Below, piece by piece: positions 1 to 7,295 of a DNA stretch of 47,344 nucleotides. This DNA is from Phycisphaerae bacterium (GTDB taxonomy: Bacteria; Planctomycetota; Phycisphaerae; Sedimentisphaerales; Anaerobacaceae): contig JAGOLX010000046.1 in NCBI GenBank assembly GCA_017993835.1, positions 1 through 47,344 of the forward strand, written 5' to 3'. The translations under genes and the position numbers were made by a program. A model generated the notes under the pieces. That model saw nothing but the letters and a program-made list of their open reading frames with translations. It was not told the DNA's origin and did not search any database. Each line of letters opens with the position of its first letter. Positions within the stretch are counted from its first letter, which is position 1.

Positions 1-44
1 AAGGCCTTTCGCAGCGTATCGAGTTGTTCGTCCGACAGTTTCAC
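1..44 (-). CDS. Possible N-terminal fragment of a leftward gene
   Basis: Read on the minus strand, a GTG at 44 opens a frame that runs off the left edge, beginning MKLSDEQLDTLRKA. A second in-frame GTG at 98 would add 18 residues. GGAGGA lies directly before that upstream GTG, with no spacing, so it does not settle the start. Only about 14 codons are visible and no family can be named. It would be divergent from the GH13 gene. The call rests on an open frame alone. Confidence 0.3.
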   Translation of the reverse strand, partial: MKLSDEQLDTLRKA

Positions 45-181
45 GCGAAGATCCCGTGTGTGAATCCGAGCTGAGGGCGGGGCGACCCCCTGAGGCACTC
101 CTCCGCGATTCGCGGCGCCCGCCATCGCAGGGAATGCTACCGGTCGGCGGGCGGGATGTCAAGCGTCGGCAGATTTGAGTA

Positions 182-210
182 TTGGCCGGCTGCCGGACAG
201 GGGCTATACT
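182..210 (+). promoter_or_regulatory. Sigma-70 type promoter for the GH13 gene
   Basis: TTGGCC (182-187) and TATACT (205-210) are separated by 17 bases, a good match to the housekeeping consensus. The predicted transcript starts about 30 bases before the ATG at 241. AAAGGA at 228-233 sits 7 bases before that ATG and serves as the ribosome binding site. Confidence 0.55.
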
Positions 211-240
211 GTCCTGGCGCATCAGTGAAAGGATTCGCGT

Positions 241-2298
241 ATGACGTCGATCAAGGATCTGATCACGAGTCCGCGTCCGGGATCGGCGACGGCCTCTCGC
301 ACGATTGCGGATCAAGCCCGTCGGGACCGCCTGTCCTATTTCCCGTCGCCCGACAACTGGCAGGATGAGGTTCTGTACTTCCTGCTGCCCGACCGGTTCA
401 GCGACACGAAGAATCGCCCGATGCTCAAACGCGCCGAGATCCGCAAGCTCCGCGCCACCGCGTCCCGTCCGAACTGGAACTGGCAGAAATGGGCGGCTTC
501 CGGAAGGCTCTGGCAAGGCGGCACGATCCAAGGCATCGCCAAGCGATTGCCCTATCTGCAGGCCCTCGGGATCTCCGCGATCTGGGTCGGCCCGGTGCTC
601 AAGCAGCGCTGCCATCTCGATACCTATCACGGCTACGGCGTCCAGGACTTCCTGGAGGTCGATCCGCGGTTCGGAACCCGGGAAGACCTGCTGTCGCTGG
701 TCCAGGCGGCGCATCGCAAGGGGATTCGCGTCATCCTGGACATCATCGTCAACCACACAGGCGACGCCTGGGGGTATCTGCCCTTGGGCGAGCCGTTGAC
801 CGGCTGCAAAGAATCGCCGGCTTACCGCGCGTGGCCGGGGTATTACGGCGATCCGTCCTGCCGGGAGACGTTCGGCTGGCAAGTCGCCTGGCGAGGGGTC
901 GGCCAGGAGGCCATGGCCACCGATCGTCACGCCATCGCCACGCCGGACCAGGCGGTGTGGCCCAGCGAGTTTCAGGATGGGGACAGGTTCACCCGGGCGG
1001 GTGTGGGCAGCCTGGACAGCGGCGCCCCGGGTGATCCGCATGCGGAGTTCCGCCGGACCGATTTCTTCGCGCTGAAGGACTTGGCGCTCGATGTCGCTCC
1101 GACGCTGGAGTACCTCGTCGATTGCTACAAGTACTGGATTGCCATCTCGGATGTGGACGGTTTCCGCGTGGATACGGTCAAGCACATGGAGTTGGAGACG
1201 GCCCGGAACTTCGCCGGGGCGATTCGGGAATTCGCGGAAACGCTCGGAAAACGCAACTTCCTGGTCATCAGCGAGATCGCCGGCGGCGCGGAGTATCAGG
1301 CCCTGTACCTGGACCATATGAGCATCCTCGGCCGGAACATGACCGCGGCCCTGGACATTGGAGGCGCCCGGACGATCCTGACCGGCGTGGGCAAGGGCCT
1401 CCTCGCGGGCAGCGAATACTTCAAGGGCTTCGATCCCTACAACGACAGGTTCGGCTCGCACCGCAACAACGGGGGCCGGCACGTCTCCATCCTCGACGAC
1501 CACGATCATGTGTCCGGGGACAAGGTGCGTTTCTCTGCGGAGATTCCCGATGAATACGACGTGAAAGACCACCAGGTGGTCGTCCCGACGGCCATCCAAC
1601 TCTTCACGCTGGGCATTCCGTGCATCTACTACGGCACCGAGCAGGCGTTCGCCGGCCCCGCCCAGTCGCAGGTGGAACACGTCCGCGGCGAGGGCTGGAA
1701 GGACCGCTGCAACTACGGCGACCGCTACTTGCGCGAAGCCATGTTCGGCCCGGCGTACCCTCGCGCTCATTTCAACAAGCCGATCGAGAGGCAGATCAGC
1801 GAATCCGATGCGTCGTTGCCCGGATTCGGGCCCTTTGGCACGAGCGGGAAGCACTGCTTCGACACGTCCAGTCCCGCGTTCATCCGGATTGCCGGGTTGT
1901 GCAGGCTGCGAAGCGAGCACCTGACGCTGCGTGTGGGCCGGCAGTACTGTCGCGAGGTCCGTCTGTCCAATGAAAGGTTCGCGATGCCCCCCGCGGGGCA
2001 GATCGTTGCCTGGAGCCGGGTCCTCGACACGTTGGAGTACGTGTGTGTCGTCAATCCGCACGCGACCGAGAAGCGGGGCGGCGACGTGATCGTCGATGTG
2101 ACGCTGTGTCCGGCGGGCACCGTGTTCGAGGTGATTGCCAATACCGCGCACACCGCCGCGGGTAGCGCCTATGGAGCCAGCCACCCCGTTGGATCGACGC
2201 TCCAGGTTCAGGGGCGACGGTCTCCCTGCGAACCAGCCTATCTCGTAATCCGCGACATCCCGCCATGTGAAGTCGTGGTCCTCGCAAAACGCCTGTGA
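241..2298 (+). CDS. GH13 alpha-amylase family glycosyl hydrolase
   Basis: The 685-residue product is a GH13 (alpha-amylase superfamily) enzyme expected to hydrolyse or rearrange alpha-glucans. The four conserved regions are visible. Region I is DIIVNH (D167, N171, H172). Region II is GFRVDTVKH, with nucleophile D311. Region III has E345 in LVISEI as the acid/base. Region IV has H421-D422 in the stretch ILDDHD, where the more usual residue before the His is Asn. The N-terminal DRFSD motif (about residue 50) and GGTIQGI (about residue 92) are typical of maltogenic or alpha-amylase subfamilies. No signal peptide is seen, so it probably acts in the cytoplasm on storage glycogen or imported maltodextrin; that role is inferred. 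The start is supported by AAAGGA 7 bases upstream and a matching promoter. The subfamily and exact product are not resolved. Confidence 0.9.
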   Translation: MTSIKDLITSPRPGSATASRTIADQARRDRLSYFPSPDNWQDEVLYFLLPDRFSDTKNRPMLKRAEIRKLRATASRPNWNWQKWAASGRLWQGGTIQGIAKRLPYLQALGISAIWVGPVLKQRCHLDTYHGYGVQDFLEVDPRFGTREDLLSLVQAAHRKGIRVILDIIVNHTGDAWGYLPLGEPLTGCKESPAYRAWPGYYGDPSCRETFGWQVAWRGVGQEAMATDRHAIATPDQAVWPSEFQDGDRFTRAGVGSLDSGAPGDPHAEFRRTDFFALKDLALDVAPTLEYLVDCYKYWIAISDVDGFRVDTVKHMELETARNFAGAIREFAETLGKRNFLVISEIAGGAEYQALYLDHMSILGRNMTAALDIGGARTILTGVGKGLLAGSEYFKGFDPYNDRFGSHRNNGGRHVSILDDHDHVSGDKVRFSAEIPDEYDVKDHQVVVPTAIQLFTLGIPCIYYGTEQAFAGPAQSQVEHVRGEGWKDRCNYGDRYLREAMFGPAYPRAHFNKPIERQISESDASLPGFGPFGTSGKHCFDTSSPAFIRIAGLCRLRSEHLTLRVGRQYCREVRLSNERFAMPPAGQIVAWSRVLDTLEYVCVVNPHATEKRGGDVIVDVTLCPAGTVFEVIANTAHTAAGSAYGASHPVGSTLQVQGRRSPCEPAYLVIRDIPPCEVVVLAKRL

Positions 2299-2447
2299 GC
2301 CCAGGTGGATTCGTCCTCGATTTTGAACCCGGGGTGGGCGGGCGCCGTATCTGTCGAGGGGTGAAGGGCTGCACGGTCGCCGACTCGCTGCGGCAGGATG
2401 CCGGCACGCGCAGGCGGCAAGGCATCGGTGAGCAGGAGTAACGCTTC

Positions 2448-3491
2448 ATGTCGGATCACATGGTCTTTCAGGGGTGTACGGGCTGGGAAAAGGAAGCGAT
2501 CCGATCCTATTGGCTGCAGAAGATGCCGCGTATTGAGCGGCTCTTGACCCGATTTCCCGAGGACCAGCGGGAGTTGCGACTGACCGCGACGCGTAAGCCC
2601 AAACGCTTCGAGGTCCGCGCGGCGCTGCTGCTGCCCACCGGGTCGCTGGTGGCCGAGGCGTCTTCCTCGACCGATCGGGATGCGGTCGATGCGGTGGCCA
2701 GCAAACTGGCCGGCGTGGTCCGTCGCCACAAGGAGGTGATCCGTCGGGAGCATCTGTACCGCAAGAAACAACATCGGGAGGAACTGTCGCGGCGCGTCGA
2801 GGCATTGCTCGAACCCCAGACGGAGAAGCTGGATCAGAATGCCTTCTTCGATCTGCTGGCTCCCCTGATGGCGCGACTGCGCGATCACGCGCACCGAGAG
2901 TTGACCCTGGCCCAGTTTCAAGGACAAATCGGACAGGAGGAGGTAACGGTGAACGACCTGCTCGACGAGACGATTCTGCGGGCCTGGACGCAGTTGGACC
3001 GCAGGGACCTGGCGGTGCCCCTCGATGTCTGGCTGACCAGGCTCCTGCACGACGTGCTCGACGAACAGACCGCCCACGCCCAGGGCGTCGTATCTCTCGA
3101 CGGGGAAGTCGATGGACTCGATGCTGGTCGCGAGGCGGCGGCCGGACGCCTGCCCGACGATGCGCCGGTCTGGGAGGAACCTCAGACGGTCACCTTTGAC
3201 GACGTGCTGCCCAGCCGTGAGGTAGCCGAGCCTTGGGAGAAGCTGGCAGCCATCGACCAAATGCGCTGGGTTCTCGATCAACTGAGCGAAGTGGCGTCTG
3301 TCCGTCGGAGGGCGTTCACCTTGCACCTGTTGGATGGATGGGAGCCGGAAGACGTCGCCATGATTCAGAGCCGCTCCGTCGCCGAGGTGCGTGCGGATAT
3401 CGAAGCGGTCCAGGAAATGCTCCAGAGACGCATGGACGGCCAACCAGAGGTCTCCCGCTCCGGGATTGGATCGGCCCGGCGCGGGCAGTAG
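2448..3491 (+). CDS. HPF/RaiA-like domain fused to sigma-70-like regions
   Basis: The 347-residue protein has two recognisable parts. Residues about 15-100 resemble the ribosome hibernation factor HPF/RaiA fold: a helix with a repeated basic pattern, a strand with FEVRAALLLPTG, then DRDAVDAVASKLAGVVRRHK, the usual second helix. Residues about 165-205 (LLDETILRAWTQLD, then PLDVWLTRLLHDVLDE) look like sigma-70 region 2, and residues 270-328 (LDQLSEVASVRRRAFTLHLL, then EPEDVAMIQSRSVAEV) look like region 4 with a helix-turn-helix. A linker at 210-265 is acidic. The start is set by AGGAG at 2434-2438, 9 bases before the ATG. Inferred role: a link between ribosome state and transcription. Whether the sigma part still binds RNA polymerase or promoter DNA is unknown, since its region 2 is short. 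The GH13 gene ends 149 bases upstream. Confidence 0.7.
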   Translation: MSDHMVFQGCTGWEKEAIRSYWLQKMPRIERLLTRFPEDQRELRLTATRKPKRFEVRAALLLPTGSLVAEASSSTDRDAVDAVASKLAGVVRRHKEVIRREHLYRKKQHREELSRRVEALLEPQTEKLDQNAFFDLLAPLMARLRDHAHRELTLAQFQGQIGQEEVTVNDLLDETILRAWTQLDRRDLAVPLDVWLTRLLHDVLDEQTAHAQGVVSLDGEVDGLDAGREAAAGRLPDDAPVWEEPQTVTFDDVLPSREVAEPWEKLAAIDQMRWVLDQLSEVASVRRRAFTLHLLDGWEPEDVAMIQSRSVAEVRADIEAVQEMLQRRMDGQPEVSRSGIGSARRGQ

Positions 3492-3650
3492 ACGCCTGCG
3501 AGGGGTCCTCCGGTCGCCAAAGTGCGATCCATGGATCAGCCCTGTCGTAACTCAGTTAATGGCAAGAGGTTAGGTTGGTTCTTCTGTGATGTGCCGCGAA
3601 GCACTGTCACGGCGGGGAGGGAGCGACAGGAAAAATCCTCGAAAAATGGC

Positions 3651-3679
3651 TTGCCATCGGCCATGCACCTGCATAGAAT
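3651..3679 (+). promoter_or_regulatory. Promoter for rplS
   Basis: TTGCCA (3651-3656) and TAGAAT (3674-3679) are 17 bases apart, which fits a housekeeping promoter. It would give a leader of about 40 bases to the GTG at 3726. The remainder of the 3492-3725 gap shows no gene, hairpin or RNA that I can identify. Confidence 0.5.
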
Positions 3680-3725
3680 ACGGGTTTTACTACGCTGATG
3701 ATTTGTGACCATCGGGAGATTACTC

Positions 3726-4091
3726 GTGAAAACCAAGTTGCTGGATGCAGTTGAGAGCAAGAGCCTGAAGAAGGAGATACCGCATTTTGAGGTTGGCGAT
3801 ACCGTGGACGTGCATTGCCGCATCCAGGAAGGCGATAAGACCCGGACGCAGATCTTCTCCGGCACGGTCATCGCCCGCAAGGGTCGGGGCATCAGCTCGA
3901 GTTTCACGGTCCGGCGGATCGTCGCCAACGAAGGCGTCGAGCGGCAATTCCCGCTCCATTCGCCCAATGTGTTGAACATCGTGCCGACCCGCAGCGGCAA
4001 GGTCCGACGGGCCAAGCTGTACTTCCTGCGCGACAGGACGGGCAAGGCCGTCAAGCTCTCGCAGAGGCACAGCGAGCACACGAGCAAGTAA
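3726..4091 (+). CDS. rplS: 50S ribosomal protein L19
   Basis: L19 lies at the interface of the 30S and 50S subunits. The product shows the family's pattern throughout: FEVGDTVDVHCRI near the start, the RTQIFSGTVIARKG segment, FTVRRI, and VERQFPLHSPNV followed by a basic RRAKLYFLR tail. I chose the GTG at 3726, giving 121 residues (usual length about 115-120), because GGGAG at 3714-3718 stands 7 bases before it. An in-frame GTG at 3705 would add seven residues and has no such site. In many bacteria rplS follows rpsP, rimM and trmD. Here it stands alone behind its own promoter. Confidence 0.93.
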   Translation: MKTKLLDAVESKSLKKEIPHFEVGDTVDVHCRIQEGDKTRTQIFSGTVIARKGRGISSSFTVRRIVANEGVERQFPLHSPNVLNIVPTRSGKVRRAKLYFLRDRTGKAVKLSQRHSEHTSK

Positions 4092-4196
4092 TCGACCGTT
4101 TACGATTCGCGATTTACGATTTGAAGACACGGGCGCGCACTCATCGCTGGGCAGCGCGCCCGGATAGTAGATAGTCGATAGTGAATCGTAGATCCC
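4092..4196. repeat. A/T-rich extragenic repeat with a GC hairpin
   Basis: The gap between rplS and yraN holds a tandem of TTTACGATT (about 4110-4131), a perfect 8-base GC inverted repeat GGGCGCGC/GCGCGCCC (4131-4138 with 4154-4161, 15-base loop), and then GTAGAT/GATAGT words ending at GTAGATC just before yraN. There is no T-run after the hairpin, so a classical terminator is unlikely. A related sequence in the opposite orientation lies at 41404-41432. Confidence 0.5.
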
Positions 4197-4589
4197 ATGC
4201 TGTTCCTGATCCGACGCAGGTTGCTGAGCGACAGGGCCCGACTGGGCCGCTGGGGGGAGAGACGCTGCGAACGATACCTCCGAAACAAGGGCCTGCGGAC
4301 CCTCGCCCGCAACTACTCCTGCAAGGTTGGCGAGTTGGACCGCGTTATGGTGGACACCGACGGCACCGTGGTCTTCGTCGAGGTCCGCTCCCGTGCCGAT
4401 GAGAGCTTCGGGCCCGCCGAGGCGACGGTCAACGCAGCGAAAAGGCAGCGGGTGGCCCGGGCAGCCCGCCATTTTCTGGCCGTCCACCAGATCGAGGACC
4501 GTCCCCTCCGTTTCGACGTCGTCACGCTGATCCTCGGCCGTCACGGCCCGCCCCAGATCCACCACTTCGAGAATGCCTTTGTCCCATAG
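4197..4589 (+). CDS. yraN: YraN family (UPF0102) nuclease-like protein
   Basis: The 130-residue product matches the YraN/UPF0102 family, small proteins with a restriction-endonuclease-like fold whose function is poorly defined. Visible family marks are LGRWGERRCERYL (residues 16-28), the GELD motif (E46, D48), and VFVEVRSR (E62), which together supply the expected metal-binding acidic residues. The position normally held by Lys in the ExK motif is Arg here (R64). The family often lies near rplS and rnhB, and the rplS link is kept here while rnhB is absent. No Shine-Dalgarno sequence is evident before the ATG, which directly abuts the extragenic repeat. Translation may therefore be coupled to rplS or leaderless-like. 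Confidence 0.88.
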   Translation: MLFLIRRRLLSDRARLGRWGERRCERYLRNKGLRTLARNYSCKVGELDRVMVDTDGTVVFVEVRSRADESFGPAEATVNAAKRQRVARAARHFLAVHQIEDRPLRFDVVTLILGRHGPPQIHHFENAFVP

Positions 4590-4697
4590 AGTAGGTGCGG
4601 CTGAGGTGCGGCCAACTTCATCATTTGTCAGTCTTTGCCTATCGGTGGGCGGGTGAATATGTTGCATGCACTTGCGACATGAGGTATATTCCATGCT

Positions 4698-6188
4698 ATG
4701 AGTATGGAGAGAGAATCTCATCGCTGGGCACCGGTGGACGATCTTCCGACCGATTGGTTGGACTTGAAGAATCGCCAGACCGATGCCCTGATCGCGGCTT
4801 GGTGGGAACGAGCCGACGAACTCCGAGAGACGAAGGCCTACGACGATTTTCTGCTGAGACTGCGACGCCAGTGGGCTATTGAGACGGGGATACTTGAACG
4901 GTTGTATAGTCTCAGCGATGGGGTGACGAAGACACTGATAGAGAAGGGGTTTGACGCTGCCATCATTAGCCATGAGGATACAGACCGCAACCCGACGGAT
5001 GTTATCGCCGTCATTCAGGATCAGTTCGCCGTTGTTAATGGCTTGTACCAGTTCGTATCCGGACAGCGCCCTCTTGGCACATCGTATATCAAGGAACTCT
5101 ACACCGCTTTGACTAAACACCAGACAACGTGCGAAGGGCGCGATACGCTTGGGCGAGATGTTCGAGTCACGTTGCCGCGGGGGGAGTGGAAACGTCTTCC
5201 GAACAATGTTGAGGGTCCAGGGGACTACGTACTTGAGTTCTGTCCGCCCGAACAGGTGGAATCTGAGATGGACCGTCTGCTGGCGATGCACGGGAAGCAC
5301 GAGGAGTGGGGGGTTCCGGTGTATGTTGAGGCAGCTTGGCTGCACCACCGGTTTACACAGATTCACCCGTTTGCAGATGGTAATGGGAGAGTGGCGCGTT
5401 GTCTGGCGACGGTGGTATTACTCAAGGCCAAGTGGTTTCCCCTTGTCGTAACACGGGCGCATCGTGAGGAATACATCTCCGCGATCAGGCAGGCCGATAA
5501 GGGGGATATGCGAAGACTGGTCGACCTCTTTACCTCTCTTCAAAGCAGGGCGGTTAGGGAGGCTTTTGACCTGACCGAGGAATTGCGCGCCGAGCAGATC
5601 GCTGTTGGTACCATTCTTTCTGCAGTCAAGGGCAAGTTTTCTCGCCTCCGCGAAGAGACGGCCACTAAGAAGCGGCAGGTTACAGTCACAGCGGACACCC
5701 TTCAGTCTGCAGCGGTCATGAGAATCAAAGATCTCGCCAAGGAGGTGAAGAAGGCGATTGCTCCGGAGGGACAAGAGTTTAGTGCCTATTGTACTCACGC
5801 GGCCAGCGCCAATGATGAGAAGGCGGACTACCACCAGTTCCAAATTGTCCAATGTGCCCGCGCTCTCGGGTATTTTGCCAACATGGAAGCATATCGATCC
5901 TGGGTCAATCTTGCGATTCAGACGACTACCCGGTCAGAAATCCTCTTCTCTCTTCATGGGATGGGGAAAGGCTTGAGTGGTATCATCGCGTGTTCGGCCA
6001 TGTTCTACACAAAGGAATCAACCGATACAAAACACACGGTGATTGGGGAGATTGTGCCTTTGTGCACAGAACCGTTCACGTTCACGTATGAAGAGGAGCC
6101 GAACGAGGTGCAAGAGCGGTTCAGGAAATGGCTTGATGATACACTGATTCTGGGTCTGGATCAGTGGCGCAGGGGACTTGGCGCGTGA
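4698..6188 (+). CDS. Fic family protein (probable AMP transferase)
   Basis: Fic proteins usually transfer AMP from ATP to a hydroxyl on a target protein. The 496-residue product carries the intact signature HPFADGNGR at residues 223-231, with catalytic H223, D227 for metal and R231 for phosphate. The N-terminal part has AIETGILERLYSLSDGVT (about 56-73), a pattern I recognise from long Fic proteins, and residues 270-345 are charged and probably helical. The function of the C-terminal 150 residues is unknown. The gene is compositionally unlike its neighbours: two 60-base lines counted by eye gave 53% and 48% G+C against 62% in dnaG, which suggests horizontal acquisition. No small antitoxin-like gene fits in the 108 bases upstream. 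GAGGT lies 12 bases before the ATG. The target is unknown. Confidence 0.88.
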   Translation: MSMERESHRWAPVDDLPTDWLDLKNRQTDALIAAWWERADELRETKAYDDFLLRLRRQWAIETGILERLYSLSDGVTKTLIEKGFDAAIISHEDTDRNPTDVIAVIQDQFAVVNGLYQFVSGQRPLGTSYIKELYTALTKHQTTCEGRDTLGRDVRVTLPRGEWKRLPNNVEGPGDYVLEFCPPEQVESEMDRLLAMHGKHEEWGVPVYVEAAWLHHRFTQIHPFADGNGRVARCLATVVLLKAKWFPLVVTRAHREEYISAIRQADKGDMRRLVDLFTSLQSRAVREAFDLTEELRAEQIAVGTILSAVKGKFSRLREETATKKRQVTVTADTLQSAAVMRIKDLAKEVKKAIAPEGQEFSAYCTHAASANDEKADYHQFQIVQCARALGYFANMEAYRSWVNLAIQTTTRSEILFSLHGMGKGLSGIIACSAMFYTKESTDTKHTVIGEIVPLCTEPFTFTYEEEPNEVQERFRKWLDDTLILGLDQWRRGLGA

Positions 6189-7015
6189 GTTGGGCGGGCG
6201 ACAAGGCAGAGCGGCAGTCAGGACCGGTGAGACTGGTTGACACGCATTGCCATCTGACGTTTGAACCATTGTCCGCGGATGTGTCGGGGGTGATCGAGCG
6301 GAGCCGGGCGGCGGGGGTGACGGCCTGGATCACCGTGGGGACCAGCTTGGAGGACAGCCGCAAGGCCATCGAACTGACGGGGCAGTACGAAACCATGTAT
6401 GCCACGGTGGGGATTCATCCGCACGATGCCCACAGTGCGGATTCGGATGCTCTGGAGGAATTGACGCAACTGGCCCGGCGGGGGAAAGTCGTCGCTGTCG
6501 GCGAGACCGGCCTGGATTTCCACTACAACTTCTCGAAGCAGGCGGACCAGAAGCGGGTATTCGAGGCCCACATCGACATCGCGCGTGAGGTCGGGCTGCC
6601 CGTGGTCATTCACTCACGAAACGCATTCGACGAGACAATGGAGATTCTTGACCGTTGCGGCGGGGACCTGAAAGGCGTGGTCTTCCACTGCTTCAGCGGC
6701 TCGGCGGAACAGGCTCGAATGGTATTGGAGAGAGGCTATTTCGTCTCGTTCACCGGCGTGGTCACCTTCAAGAACGCGGAAGTGACGCGCCAGGCGGCCC
6801 AGGTCGTCCCGTTGGACCATCTGATGGTTGAGACGGATTGTCCGTACATGTCCCCCGAGCCGGTGCGGAGCCGCAAGCCCAATGAGCCGGCGTTGATGGT
6901 GCACGCGGCGGAATTCCTGGCACGACTCAAGGGAATCAGCGTGGACGAGTTGGCCCAGGCGACGACGCGCGCCGCCGTCGGGTTCTTTGACCTTCCTGGG
7001 ATCAGCAGGGCATAG
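6185..7015 (+). CDS. tatD: TatD family metal-dependent hydrolase
   Basis: TatD-family enzymes are TIM-barrel metallo-DNases/hydrolases implicated in DNA repair and turnover. Visible motifs are the first metal site DTHCH (H21, H23 from this start), GIHPHDA, GETGLDF, VIHSRNA, FHCFSGS and the late metal ligand in VETDCPY. The start is uncertain. GTG 6185 has AGGGGA at 6171-6176 8 bases upstream and overlaps the fic stop by four bases (GTGA). GTG 6164 would add seven residues, and GTG 6227 would begin directly before the LVDTHCH strand. I chose 6185 because it has the best ribosome site. The length, 276 residues, is close to the usual 255-265 plus a short extension. The overlap implies co-translation with fic, although their composition differs. 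Confidence 0.9.
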   Translation: MSWAGDKAERQSGPVRLVDTHCHLTFEPLSADVSGVIERSRAAGVTAWITVGTSLEDSRKAIELTGQYETMYATVGIHPHDAHSADSDALEELTQLARRGKVVAVGETGLDFHYNFSKQADQKRVFEAHIDIAREVGLPVVIHSRNAFDETMEILDRCGGDLKGVVFHCFSGSAEQARMVLERGYFVSFTGVVTFKNAEVTRQAAQVVPLDHLMVETDCPYMSPEPVRSRKPNEPALMVHAAEFLARLKGISVDELAQATTRAAVGFFDLPGISRA

Positions 7016-7150
7016 ATCTGCTACGTCAGCGGAGGGCCCGTCTGGACCCTCTGCGACCACGGTTCCGGTATCCTTGTCTCGCTTGACCAATTGTCTAAAA
7101 GTGCCAAAACACTGTTATTGATGCAGGAAAAGGGGTCCAGTGCCCACGAT

Positions 7151-7180
7151 TTGACTTTTTGCCCGTCCGACTCCTATATT
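7151..7180 (+). promoter_or_regulatory. Promoter for the dnaG-rpoD unit
   Basis: TTGACT (7151-7156), an 18-base spacer and TATATT (7175-7180) make the best promoter match in the window. It leaves a leader of about 110 bases before dnaG. The rest of the 7016-7295 gap contains an imperfect hairpin (7029-7054) without a T-run and nothing else I recognise. Confidence 0.65.
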
Positions 7181-7295
7181 TAGTAGCTAAGCCTCTGAAT
7201 GATACGCCGGGGCCGGAGTCTTTCCTTAGTCTGACCCGCGGCGGGTGGAGGATGTCCACTGAAGACGCTATAGGGAAGGACTCGCGTAGCATTCT

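Noticed and set aside
4590-4697. Antitoxin gene for fic
   Set aside because: The 108 bases have no open frame with a ribosome site and start that fits an antitoxin.
3720-5366. A 548-codon minus-strand frame across rplS, yraN and fic
   Set aside because: It covers three genes with intact motifs on the other strand and crosses the composition change at 4590.
7029-7054. Hairpin after tatD as a terminator
   Set aside because: Stem GCGGAGGGCCC/GGACCCTCTGC has mismatches and no T-run follows.
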